Shown: in pieces, positions 45,658 through 53,580 of the stretch | Layout: every line of letters begins with the position of its first letter | Numbering within the stretch: position 1 is the first letter of the stretch | Assembly: GCF_001548375.1 (NCBI RefSeq) | Contig: NZ_AP017295.1 | Coordinates: 2,452,501 to 2,516,500 of the forward strand | DNA length: 64,000 nucleotides | Source of the DNA: Nostoc sp. NIES-3756 | GTDB lineage: Bacteria; Cyanobacteriota; Cyanobacteriia; Cyanobacteriales; Nostocaceae | Direction: 5' to 3' | Position numbers and translations under genes: made by a program | The notes under the pieces: generated by a model | What the model saw: the letters and a program-made list of their open reading frames with translations, nothing else | Told to the model about the DNA's origin: nothing | Databases searched by the model: none

Positions 45658-46761
45658 TTACGAGTACAAAGATGTATAGATGTCTTCCGAGCCAGCATTG
45701 AGGTAGGGACGCTGCAATTCAATATTGAGTGAAGAGAAATTTTGCAAAATCGCAGTCATTCTACCTACTGGTGTATTATCACCTTGCTGCCAAGCTTCTA
45801 CTAAACCGTTAGCCACAATTTGGCAACGGTGTGTACCAAAACTTTCCTTTTCGATAAATCTATGCTTAGGTTCTTCTGCGATCGCTAATCCTGGTGCGAT
45901 AGGCTTTGTAAATAAGGGTACTTGTTCTTGGAAGTGCGATCGATGCTCTGCATAAATCATTTCTAAGACAGGATGGACTTTTTCATAGTCATTTTTGTCA
46001 AAATAAAGTACACCAGCATCATAGCGCCCATAATCAGACGGGTTATATAAAGCTTTAAAAGTAAAGGCAATAGGTATGGCATTAAGGTAGCTAGTCAAAT
46101 TATCCATGACTGCAACTGCGCCATCTGGAGTTACATTAAAGTAGACACGTACTAATGCCTCATCCTGTGTTTGATAATGTTGGGATGCACCTGCATCAGC
46201 AACTGCCATATAAAAGCCATTTTGTACAAGGTTTTTAGGCAATTTAATCGGAATTAATTCACCCACCTTAACAGATGCTTGTAGAGAATCGCGTTCAACA
46301 TACAATATTAATCCATCTCGATAGACCGCTACAGCACCATCTGTCTCTTCTCTAATTACTTGCCAACCATAACTCCAGTAGCCTTTACCTCTGTTATTTT
46401 CGTGTAGGCGATCGTAAAAAGCTAAATCTACACCCAAAAATGTGTTGTTTTCTAGATTTTGGTTGACTGCTAAAGTAGATATCTCTGCATCAGATGCAAG
46501 AGACTTTGTTAAAGAGCCATTGTAGTAAATCCCGTATAGAAAACTTCGTAACTGTTGACTCAAATACTTATTTTGTAAGTCTAAAGGTAGTTTTTGAAAC
46601 CTGGAAATTGAAGATTCAGGCAATTCTAAAGGTTTATAGTTTGGATGTTTAATACAATAGTAAGACTGAATTTCAACATTATGAATGATGTCTTGCAAAG
46701 ATATCTGCAATGACTCTGGAATATCAGACAATTGAACAGATAGCGAATCTATTAGTTGCAT
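45658..46761 (-). CDS. HopA1-family protein, putative RiPP dehydratase lyase subunit
   Basis: 367 residues starting at the ATG at 46761; the longer frame to 46914 reads through a dispersed repeat and is rejected. It resembles the HopA1 effector-like proteins found in class V lanthipeptide (LxmY-type) and thioamitide (TvaD-type) clusters: N-terminal SLQDIIHNVEIQSYYCIKHP, central YGIYYNG and FLGVDLAFYDRLHENNRGKGY, and a C-terminal ADAGASQHYQTQDEALVRVYFNV. In those systems a kinase-like partner phosphorylates Ser/Thr and the HopA1-like protein eliminates phosphate. The kinase-like gene is 160 bp upstream, and the precursor genes are beyond it, on the same strand. Confidence 0.72.
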   Translation of the reverse strand: MQLIDSLSVQLSDIPESLQISLQDIIHNVEIQSYYCIKHPNYKPLELPESSISRFQKLPLDLQNKYLSQQLRSFLYGIYYNGSLTKSLASDAEISTLAVNQNLENNTFLGVDLAFYDRLHENNRGKGYWSYGWQVIREETDGAVAVYRDGLILYVERDSLQASVKVGELIPIKLPKNLVQNGFYMAVADAGASQHYQTQDEALVRVYFNVTPDGAVAVMDNLTSYLNAIPIAFTFKALYNPSDYGRYDAGVLYFDKNDYEKVHPVLEMIYAEHRSHFQEQVPLFTKPIAPGLAIAEEPKHRFIEKESFGTHRCQIVANGLVEAWQQGDNTPVGRMTAILQNFSSLNIELQRPYLNAGSEDIYTSLYS

Positions 46762-46921
46762 AGAGATTTGCCTATAAATGATCTGAACAGATGAGGAGGA
46801 TGTAGCTTTAGCTTTAAATTCTCGTAAAGTGGGTATGAGAAAGATGGAGCTTGCATTTTCCCTAGCTGCGCGGTAGTGTTGCGTAGCTATCCCCCGTCTT
46901 TCTCCACTCCCCACTCTCTGA

Positions 46922-48091
46922 TTAAGCCAGAGATAAATTTGTAGGTAAGATTTCTGTCACTTCTACACCAAAAATGCTTTGTATAGATGTTTCTGGACGA
47001 CATAATAAACTTTTAGCGACTTGCAACATACAAATACCTGCATTCCCAAAAGTTTTTTCGTACTGAAGTTGAGCTTGAATAGCTGTAATGAGTGCCAAAC
47101 CACAAAATTGCATAACTCGTGGTAAGAAATTGGGATAATATTCTAGGATTTCTGGGAAATGAGTGAGATATGCAGTTACTAATTCTCTAATTGAGGGTTG
47201 GAGAACATACAAAGGGGTAGCTGCTAAACGTAATGACTCTTCAATCGCAATTGATTGACCAGTTACCATGCTGTACAGCCAGATTTGCAAGTAACTGGCG
47301 ATGAGCGTCCCTAAATCATTCGCCGGATCTCCCCAGTTACCACGTTCCCAGTCAATGAAACGAACAATATTTTGATCGCTTGCTTCTTGCCAATCTAGCA
47401 ACACAAGAATATTGTTTAACTTCAGGTCATTATGGGTGAGGCAACATGGGTTCAAGCTATTAATTAATTGCGCGATCGCCTGACCTAAACTGTCGTAACG
47501 TTGATATAAGGCAAAAAATTTAATCCCATCAGCAGGAACTTTACCAAAAATTTCTGGAGTTAGCCTATCTAATCCACGATTCAGATTAGGAGAACGCTGA
47601 CTAGATTCATAAGTATTCTGTTGAAAGAACTTTCCATACGCTTCACTGTTCATAGAAGCGCGATGAACCAAAGCCAGAGTATTTCCTACAGCATTTGCAA
47701 TTTTAATAGGAAAAAGATTCAAGTTTTTTTTAACATAAAAATCCATCAAATCTCGATAATTATCAAGATAATTGAAAATTATAATCGAATTATCTGCATT
47801 AAAGTGTAATACTTCTGAAAAATACGGACGAAGATAGCTAAGTTCTGGAAATGTCCTCACAAAGTCGTGAATGCGCCATTCTAGTAGAAATTCACCAGAT
47901 GTTTTTCCTTCTGGGTTATGACGTTCTTGCTTGACTAAAAATTTTCGGTTCTCGGGTAAAGTAACTAGTAAGTTAAAATTTTTAGCAGGTTTTAGCTCAA
48001 TTTCGCTCAATACTTGCTCAGATTTAGTACACAAGTTTAGTGATATTAGGTACTCAAAAACATTTTGAGAATTTAAGATAAATGGTGGCAT
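46922..48091 (-). CDS. APH-like kinase, putative RiPP dehydratase kinase subunit
   Basis: 389 residues of the aminoglycoside-phosphotransferase/choline-kinase fold. ATP-binding Lys54 is in FLVKQER, the catalytic loop LTHNDLKLNNILV gives H220-N221-D222 and N227, and the Mg-binding Asp247 is in RFIDWERGNWGDPANDLG. All catalytic residues are present. Beside a HopA1-like gene and leader-GG-core precursors, it matches the LxmK/TvaC-type subunit that phosphorylates Ser/Thr before elimination. A true antibiotic kinase is less likely given the neighbours. Confidence 0.75.
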   Translation of the reverse strand: MPPFILNSQNVFEYLISLNLCTKSEQVLSEIELKPAKNFNLLVTLPENRKFLVKQERHNPEGKTSGEFLLEWRIHDFVRTFPELSYLRPYFSEVLHFNADNSIIIFNYLDNYRDLMDFYVKKNLNLFPIKIANAVGNTLALVHRASMNSEAYGKFFQQNTYESSQRSPNLNRGLDRLTPEIFGKVPADGIKFFALYQRYDSLGQAIAQLINSLNPCCLTHNDLKLNNILVLLDWQEASDQNIVRFIDWERGNWGDPANDLGTLIASYLQIWLYSMVTGQSIAIEESLRLAATPLYVLQPSIRELVTAYLTHFPEILEYYPNFLPRVMQFCGLALITAIQAQLQYEKTFGNAGICMLQVAKSLLCRPETSIQSIFGVEVTEILPTNLSLA

Positions 48092-48201
48092 AGTCTTAGA
48101 TTAATTACTAAATAAATAATTGTTTTATGTGCCAAGAAGAGTACAGTTTTAGCTAGATTAAAGTGTGAATAACTTAATCTAGCTAAGTAAGTCATTAAAA
48201 A

Positions 48202-48447
48202 TTAATAACCATCATGAGAGCTAAAAGACTTAACTAAGTGTCCAATCGCATCAATACCAAAGGTGATAGCTCCAAACTCAAAGCCTTTGATACCATACGC
48301 TAGAACGAAGTTGGTAGCCGAAGAATAACCATCGCCACCACCATAAACAGAATTATCCATATTATTAAGTTCTTGAAGAAAGCTTTCAGAATCTTGGAAT
48401 AATTCAGAACCAGTTGTCTGTAGTTCGGTCAGATTAATAGATGCCAT
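48202..48447 (-). CDS. RiPP precursor peptide 6 (most divergent copy)
   Basis: 81 residues, last of six in transcription order. The leader keeps ELFQDSESFLQELNN; GG precedes GDGYSSATNFVLAYGIKGFE, and the end is KSFSSHDGY. No Cys. It differs from the others in the leader (MASINLTELQTTGS) and in the core (NFVLAYGIKG). Strong SD (AGGAG, 8 nt). The kinase gene starts 110 bp downstream. Confidence 0.82.
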   Translation of the reverse strand: MASINLTELQTTGSELFQDSESFLQELNNMDNSVYGGGDGYSSATNFVLAYGIKGFEFGAITFGIDAIGHLVKSFSSHDGY

Positions 48448-48490
48448 AATTGACTCCTAAAGCAATTGTTATTTGTATGAGAAATTGCCA

Positions 48491-48519
48491 GCGATTAAGC
48501 TATCATTTTGCTTAATCGC
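48491..48519. repeat. Intercistronic hairpin 5
   Basis: GCGATTAAGC / GCTTAATCGC, a perfect 10-bp stem with a 9-nt loop, between precursors 5 and 6. Copies occur at 48864-48892, 49239-49267, 49614-49642 and 49989-50017. They may stabilise or attenuate the polycistronic mRNA. Confidence 0.65.
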
Positions 48520-48572
48520 TGATGCAATAATTTCAGTTGAGCTACCTACTTATGTCAGTAATTATTTCAAAA

Positions 48573-48824
48573 CTAGCGGTAAGTACCATTGCTGCTGAAA
48601 GACTTCACTAAGTGTCCAATAGCATCAATACCAAAGGTGATAGCGCCAAACTCAAAACCCTTCAAACCGAAGTCTAAAACTCCATTGGTAGCAGAAGAAT
48701 AACCATCGCCACCACCATGAACAGCAGTAGCATCTACATTGTTCAATTCACTGAGAAAGCTTTCAGAATCTTGGAATAATTCTGCGCCTGAATTTTGCAG
48801 TTCTTTAACAGCAATAAATGCCAT
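48573..48824 (-). CDS. RiPP precursor peptide 5
   Basis: 83 residues. It differs from copy 4 only by Ser instead of Thr at position 12 (ELQNSGAE). Leader with LFQDSESFLSEL, site VHGG, core starting GDGYSSATNG and ending KSFSSNGTYR. No Cys. SD AGGAG. Confidence 0.85.
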   Translation of the reverse strand: MAFIAVKELQNSGAELFQDSESFLSELNNVDATAVHGGGDGYSSATNGVLDFGLKGFEFGAITFGIDAIGHLVKSFSSNGTYR

Positions 48825-48863
48825 GATTGACTCCTAGTTAGTTTTTTTCATGAGAAATCGCAG

Positions 48864-48892
48864 GCGATTAAGCTATCATTCTGCTTAATCGC
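48864..48892. repeat. Intercistronic hairpin 4
   Basis: Same 10-bp stem (GCGATTAAGC/GCTTAATCGC) between precursors 4 and 5. Confidence 0.65.
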
Positions 48893-48946
48893 TGATGCAA
48901 TAATTGCAGTTGAGCTACCTACTTATGTCAGTAATTATTTCAAAAT

Positions 48947-49198
48947 TTAGCGGTAAGTACCATTGCTGCTGAAAGACTTCACTAAGTGTCCAATAGCATC
49001 AATACCAAAGGTGATAGCGCCAAACTCAAAACCCTTCAAACCGAAGTCTAAAACTCCATTGGTAGCAGAAGAATAACCATCGCCACCACCATGAACAGCA
49101 GTAGCATCTACATTGTTCAATTCACTGAGAAAGCTTTCAGAATCTTGGAATAATTCTGCGCCTGTGTTTTGCAGTTCTTTAACAGCAATAAATGCCAT
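48947..49198 (-). CDS. RiPP precursor peptide 4
   Basis: 83 residues with VDATAVHGG before the core; core middle FGIDAIGHLV and end KSFSSNGTYR. Leader identical to copies 1-3 up to residue 30. No Cys. SD AGGAG 8 nt upstream of ATG. Confidence 0.85.
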   Translation of the reverse strand: MAFIAVKELQNTGAELFQDSESFLSELNNVDATAVHGGGDGYSSATNGVLDFGLKGFEFGAITFGIDAIGHLVKSFSSNGTYR

Positions 49199-49238
49199 GA
49201 TTGACTCCTAAGTTAGTTTTTTTCATGAGAAATCGCAG

Positions 49239-49267
49239 GCGATTAAGCTATCATTTTTCTTAATCGC
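49239..49267. repeat. Intercistronic hairpin 3
   Basis: GCGATTAAG/CTTAATCGC 9-bp stem between precursors 3 and 4. Confidence 0.6.
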
Positions 49268-49321
49268 TGATGCAATAATTTCAGTTGAGCTACTTACTTA
49301 TAAGTAACTAGTTCGCAATTA

Positions 49322-49573
49322 TTAGTACCAACCACCCTTGCTGCTAAAAGACTTCACTAAGTGTCCAATAGCATCAACACCAAAGGTGATAGCACCAAAC
49401 TCAAAACCCTTCAAACCGAAGTCTAAAACTCCATTGGTAGCAGAAGAATAACCATCGCCACCACCATGAACAGCAGTAGCATCTACATTGTTCAATTCAC
49501 TGAGAAAGCTTTCAGAATCTTGGAATAATTCTGCGCCTGTATTTTGCAGTTCTTTAACAGCAATAAATGCCAT
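49322..49573 (-). CDS. RiPP precursor peptide 3
   Basis: 83 residues; VDATAVHGG, core middle FGVDAIGHLV, end KSFSSKGGWY. Intermediate between copies 1-2 and 4-5, which suggests stepwise duplication with drift at the core's C-terminus. No Cys. SD AGGAG. Confidence 0.85.
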   Translation of the reverse strand: MAFIAVKELQNTGAELFQDSESFLSELNNVDATAVHGGGDGYSSATNGVLDFGLKGFEFGAITFGVDAIGHLVKSFSSKGGWY

Positions 49574-49613
49574 GATTGACTCCTAAGTTAGTTTTTTTCA
49601 TGAGAAATCGCAG

Positions 49614-49642
49614 GCGATTAAGCTATCATTTTTCTTAATCGC
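49614..49642. repeat. Intercistronic hairpin 2
   Basis: GCGATTAAG/CTTAATCGC 9-bp stem between precursors 2 and 3. Confidence 0.6.
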
Positions 49643-49696
49643 TGATGCAATAATTTCAGTTGAGCTACTTACTTATAAGTAACTAGTTCGCAATTA

Positions 49697-49948
49697 TTAG
49701 TACCAACCACCATTGTCGCTAAAAGACTTCACTAAGTGTCCAATAGCATCAACACCAAAGGTGATAGCACCAAACTCAAAACCCTTCAAACCGAAGTCTA
49801 AAACTCCATTGGTAGCAGAAGAATAACCATCGCCACCACCATGAACAGCAGTAGTATCTACATTGTTCAATTCACTGAGAAAGCTTTCAGAATCTTGGAA
49901 TAATTCTGCGCCTGTATTTTGCAGTTCTTTAACAGCAATAAATGCCAT
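49697..49948 (-). CDS. RiPP precursor peptide 2
   Basis: 83 residues, identical in protein sequence to precursor 1 (50072-50323). Leader 1-38 with LFQDSESFLSEL, cleavage after GG (37-38), core from G39 ending KSFSDNGGWY. No Cys. Confidence 0.85.
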   Translation of the reverse strand: MAFIAVKELQNTGAELFQDSESFLSELNNVDTTAVHGGGDGYSSATNGVLDFGLKGFEFGAITFGVDAIGHLVKSFSDNGGWY

Positions 49949-49988
49949 GATTGACTCCTAAGTTAGTTTTTTTCATGAGAAATCGCAG

Positions 49989-50017
49989 GCGATTAAGCTA
50001 TCATTTTTCTTAATCGC
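49989..50017. repeat. Intercistronic hairpin 1
   Basis: GCGATTAAG/CTTAATCGC 9-bp stem between precursors 1 and 2. Confidence 0.6.
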
Positions 50018-50071
50018 TGATGCAATAATTTCAGTTGAGCTACTTACTTATAAGTAACTAGTTCGCAATTA

Positions 50072-50323
50072 TTAGTACCAACCACCATTGTCGCTAAAAG
50101 ACTTCACTAAGTGTCCAATAGCATCAACACCAAAGGTGATAGCACCAAACTCAAAACCCTTCAAACCGAAGTCTAAAACTCCATTGGTAGCAGAAGAATA
50201 ACCATCGCCACCACCATGAACAGCAGTAGTATCTACATTGTTCAATTCACTGAGAAAGCTTTCAGAATCTTGGAATAATTCTGCGCCTGTATTTTGCAGT
50301 TCTTTAACAGCAATAAATGCCAT
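50072..50323 (-). CDS. RiPP precursor peptide 1 (first in operon)
   Basis: 83 residues. Leader: residues 1-38, with KELQNTGAELFQDSESFLSE (7-26), typical of acidic leaders with an ELF-x-D-SESFL motif, then VHGG (35-38) as C39-type cleavage site. Predicted core of 45 residues starts GDGYSSATNG, continues with a hydrophobic, glycine-rich middle (FEFGAITFGVDAIGHLVKSF) and ends SDNGGWY. Ser/Thr at 43, 44, 46, 63, 75 and 77 and Lys at 55 and 74 are available; there is no Cys. SD AGGAG 8 nt before the ATG. It is nearest the promoter region at 50324-50855. Confidence 0.87.
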   Translation of the reverse strand: MAFIAVKELQNTGAELFQDSESFLSELNNVDTTAVHGGGDGYSSATNGVLDFGLKGFEFGAITFGVDAIGHLVKSFSDNGGWY

Positions 50324-50855
50324 GATTGACTCCTAAATCAATTGTTATGTTCAATTGTTCTCTTGAGGCGATTAAGTTATTTATTGCTTAACCGTTGATT
50401 CAATTTTTATTTATTCTGTTTAGGAAAATCAAGCTTAAAAACTTGATTTAAAAGACATAAGTAGATAAAAAATGTCTAGATTGTATTTTCATATCCACTA
50501 AATCTAATCTAGATCCCTAAATATATAAATTGCGTTAGTAATAACAGATATAGCCATTCTTATTGAAATGAGACACACCTACGAGAGAGGCGTACAGATG
50601 TGCGCCCCTAGAAAGATTAATATTCATTTGTGGTTATTGTTCTGTACCTTACCTGTGCGGGAAGCTATATATAGCTCAATAAAGCTCAGTACGGGAAAAA
50701 GAAATAAGTATCAAAGTAATACAAGATGTAATGCTCCTGATGAACATGGATAACTTTAAGTTCATCATATTCAAAAAAAACGTGTGCTTAACATCAATTT
50801 CAGTCAAGAACACACGAATTAGTGAGTATTATGTTATGAGAAATAAAAAAGTAGC
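50324..50855. other. Promoter region of the precursor operon
   Basis: About 530 bases without a supportable gene, between the small protein gene at 50856 and the first precursor. A further degenerate hairpin (GGCGATTAAG…CTTAACCG) lies at 50367-50395, and a dispersed AGGCGTACAG palindrome at 50588-50609. Confidence 0.45.
50588..50609. repeat. Copy of the AGGCG(C/T)ACAG palindrome
   Basis: AGGCGTACAGATGTGCGCCC followed by CT, related to 30210-30240. Confidence 0.45.
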
Positions 50856-51125
50856 TCAAATTCCCAATCTGCTGCGTATATCTCGAAGTTGTACCTCTAG
50901 ATTATCCATCAAACCACTAATATTTCCACTCATGCCGTTAAATGAAAATCCTGAGTTTTCTGATGAATTTTCTAATGGTGTTTCTTTTGGTGTATCAGAT
51001 AAAGAGTCTGTGCCAAACCTTCTTGGCATACCAGCATATACTTTTTTTATCTCCCAAGCAGCGAGTTCACTAATATGCTTGCCTTCGTCATCGGCTGAAA
51101 GGTCAGAGATTTTTATTCTTACCAT
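50856..51125 (-). CDS. Small protein with leader-like N-terminus
   Basis: 89 residues with a good SD (AAGGAG, 11 nt before ATG). The N-terminus (MVRIKISDLSADDEGKHISE then LAAWEIKKVYAG) resembles the leaders of cyanobacterial bacteriocin-like peptides, which often begin xxIxISDL and end …EL…EI..V.GG; here the site would read AGM instead of GG. The rest is Ser/Asn-rich and ends with a helix (LMDNLEVQLRDIRSRL). It may be a second, decayed or unmodified precursor, or an immunity/regulatory protein. Same strand as the precursors. Confidence 0.5.
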   Translation of the reverse strand: MVRIKISDLSADDEGKHISELAAWEIKKVYAGMPRRFGTDSLSDTPKETPLENSSENSGFSFNGMSGNISGLMDNLEVQLRDIRSRLGI

Positions 51126-51357
51126 TGGTCTGTCTCCTTAATTAAGTGATTTCAATTAGCAGCATTAATCAGAAAGAGGATTATTTTATAAGGATAAAAT
51201 CCTCACTTATATTTTGAGACAGAATTTTATAAAATCAAGGTTTTATTCTTGATTTTTAGGACAAAACTCAAGTATTTTTGTCTATAAAAACAATAATTTA
51301 CTGACCTTGTTTTAAGAAGCTAACTACCAATTGAACAGAAGAAGATAACAAATCAAT

Positions 51358-51381
51358 AGGGGCTTACGACCGTAAGCCCCT
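51358..51381. repeat. Perfect GC-rich hairpin
   Basis: AGGGGCTTACG and CGTAAGCCCCT pair perfectly around a 2-nt loop. It lies 48 bp after the stop of the DUF3352 gene and may end its transcript, although no T-run follows. Confidence 0.55.
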
Positions 51382-51428
51382 AAGTGACAAGCAATGTATT
51401 ATGGAAATTATTTGATGGAATATAATTT

Positions 51429-53123
51429 CTACTTTGCAGTGCTGGGTTTGAGAGCTAATAACATCTCAACTTGGCTTGATGATTTATCAGGGCTATTAGC
51501 AGTCATACTCAAACCACGAATGGAACTGAGAATAGCATTAGCTTCTGGGGGAATCGGTTGCTGGGTTTGCTGCGCAAAACGATTGACTAAGGTCATAGTT
51601 CTATCCATGTCCAGATAGAAGTAACCACCGTTTGGTTTTTGTAAAGACCCAGCAATAGCTTTGAAATTATTACTATTGTCTAGAGTTTGAGTCTTGGAGT
51701 TTGCCAAGGTTTCTGCAATAGGGCCGCCAACTGCTAAAAATAAGGTGTCTTCATCTAACCAACCATGAGCCAATAAAGCTCCTTGTTGGGGAATTTGCCA
51801 TTCAGTAACGTCTTTACCACCAATTTTCCTGGTGGAGATGTTAATTTGTTGGGCTTTGGCGAGGGTATCAAGTTTAGTTAATGTGGCTTCTGCGGTTTTG
51901 CGATCGCTTGTATCAAGTACCCAAGCACCACCAAAGCCTACACTGGCTAATATACCTTGGTTAGAGGGAATAGCACCAAAGGCAAATTCTTTATCCATCC
52001 ACCCAAAAATATCTTTATCTAGGTCAATATTCACTAATTTCGTTTGGGCGCGAACCTGTTCCAAAGCCTGCTTAAATTCTGGATAATCCTGTGATTGTTC
52101 GACAATGGTTGACCAACCACGACTGATTCCTTGTCCACTGATGAGAGCAAAAGTATCAGCCGGGAATTGCCCTAATATTGTTGATGGCGTACTTTGATAT
52201 TGAAATTTATTTAGTTGTGGGTCTAAATTAGCAACAGCTTTCAATCGTATTCCTGCATCATCAACACCCACAGCCGCCACCATTGATTTTACCTGTTCCA
52301 GTTGTTTCAAGGTCTGCGGATTTATCTGACTTGCTTGGGGACTTGCAGCCAGTAGTTGTTTCACCATTCCTGGATAATCAGGAATATATATTTGAGCTAG
52401 AGAATTTTTGACCTCCGCACCTTTGCTGAGAATACTGTTAGCACCTTCTTTAGTAGCAAAAGATGCTTGACCTTTATAAGTATCTATAGCTCTTTCTACT
52501 GGTGCTTTTTCAGGAGAAAACACAATATAACTGTTATTTAAAACAGCACTGTATGTTGGCTGTCCAGATGCTGGTTTAGTTTCTGTAATTTTTTCGCCTT
52601 TATAGTCAATATCCTGGGATTTGACCCCTTTTTGTGCCTTTAGTTTATTACCAAAATTTAAAGCGCTGATTTTATCTTTAATACCAACTACCATTAAAAT
52701 TTGCGGTTCTGGCTGTGATGCGATCGGCGGAATTGTTCCAGGCGTAGTTGTATTAAATTGAGCAGGTTTAGCTGCATTTGGAGGTAGCATCGCCACCATC
52801 ACACCACCTACCCAAGGCTTAATATCTTTCTCATAAGAAATATCGCCATCTTTCGATATTTGCTTATTAAAATCTTCTAAATTTTTAGCAATTAACTTTT
52901 GGGCTTCAGGCGTACCAAATTGCTTTAACTTGTCCCAGGCTTGTGGATCAGTAGTGATATAGGTAGCCATTAATGCTGTTGAAGGTACTAGTTTAGCACT
53001 ACCTAGAGCGCCAGAGCTATCTCCAGCAGGCCCTCTCAGATACATATAGGCGGCTAAACTGCCGGCGACAACCACAGTTGCACCAACAACAGGAATGAGC
53101 AGTTTTGACTTAGATTCAGGCAT
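51429..53123 (-). CDS. DUF3352 membrane-anchored protein
   Basis: 564 residues with one N-terminal membrane segment (about 8-28) and a large beta/alpha extracytoplasmic part. Segments such as AKLVPSTALMATYITTDPQAWDKL and FPADTFALISGQGISRGWS match DUF3352, common in cyanobacteria and of unknown function. No catalytic motif visible. Convergent with nothing nearby; the gene stands alone beside the RiPP locus. Confidence 0.78.
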   Translation of the reverse strand: MPESKSKLLIPVVGATVVVAGSLAAYMYLRGPAGDSSGALGSAKLVPSTALMATYITTDPQAWDKLKQFGTPEAQKLIAKNLEDFNKQISKDGDISYEKDIKPWVGGVMVAMLPPNAAKPAQFNTTTPGTIPPIASQPEPQILMVVGIKDKISALNFGNKLKAQKGVKSQDIDYKGEKITETKPASGQPTYSAVLNNSYIVFSPEKAPVERAIDTYKGQASFATKEGANSILSKGAEVKNSLAQIYIPDYPGMVKQLLAASPQASQINPQTLKQLEQVKSMVAAVGVDDAGIRLKAVANLDPQLNKFQYQSTPSTILGQFPADTFALISGQGISRGWSTIVEQSQDYPEFKQALEQVRAQTKLVNIDLDKDIFGWMDKEFAFGAIPSNQGILASVGFGGAWVLDTSDRKTAEATLTKLDTLAKAQQINISTRKIGGKDVTEWQIPQQGALLAHGWLDEDTLFLAVGGPIAETLANSKTQTLDNSNNFKAIAGSLQKPNGGYFYLDMDRTMTLVNRFAQQTQQPIPPEANAILSSIRGLSMTANSPDKSSSQVEMLLALKPSTAK

Positions 53124-53530
53124 TGTCTGTTCCTCGTTTGCTTAAATTGTCACCAAGAGTAGTAAAAACGTCACTGTAGACTTTTCGGAATTATTTCTAA
53201 TTTCTACGCATTTTTAAGAGTTTTTATATAAAAAACAGCAATTTGCTTATCAGTAAGTAAAAATTTACTCCAAAAAATACTTCAAAAGCATGAAGACGGA
53301 ATCCGCAAATGATACAAATATGGAATGGGGGAGGATGCTGGTCGTGTTAAGTAAGCAGCGTGCAGAGAAAAATATTAGTCTCTAACCTCTGGTGTCATAA
53401 CTTTATGTAACGCTTTTTCTCAATTCCCCCTGATAGTTGATTGCTATGCCATACTAGGAAGTGAGAGTTAATTCGGCGACCGCGTTTGTTTTTAGTATTG
53501 ACGGGCTTTTTCCTTTTGGTATTTACAGAC
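53124..53530. other. Intergenic region between divergent genes
   Basis: About 400 bases between the DUF3352 and second RRM genes; contains no visible gene. A possible TTGAC (-35-like) lies at 53499. Confidence 0.35.
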
Positions 53531-53580
53531 TTTTCTCCGAAACCTAAATCTCCACATACCTATGATTTCGGAGACAATCT
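53531..53580 (+). promoter_or_regulatory. 5' leader hairpin of second RRM gene
   Basis: TTTTCTCCGAAA (53531-53542) pairs with TTTCGGAGACAA (53566-53577) with one mismatch; GGAG of the SD is inside the right arm. The upstream text CCTTTTGGTATT and spacing to the ATG match the leader of the RRM gene at 4418, so the element is conserved between paralogues. Confidence 0.6.

Noticed and set aside
45658..46914. Longer version of the HopA1-like gene from 46914
   Set aside because: The first 51 residues translate a dispersed repeat (ERRGIATQHYRAAREN) and the HopA1-like N-terminus begins at the ATG at 46761.
48491..50323. Regularly spaced repeats that could look like a repeat array or CRISPR
   Set aside because: The 375-bp period comes from duplicated coding genes with SD and stop codons; spacing and length do not fit CRISPR.
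50731..51141. 136-residue frame on the plus strand
   Set aside because: Antisense to the 50856-51125 gene, which has a strong SD and a sensible composition; the plus frame has neither.
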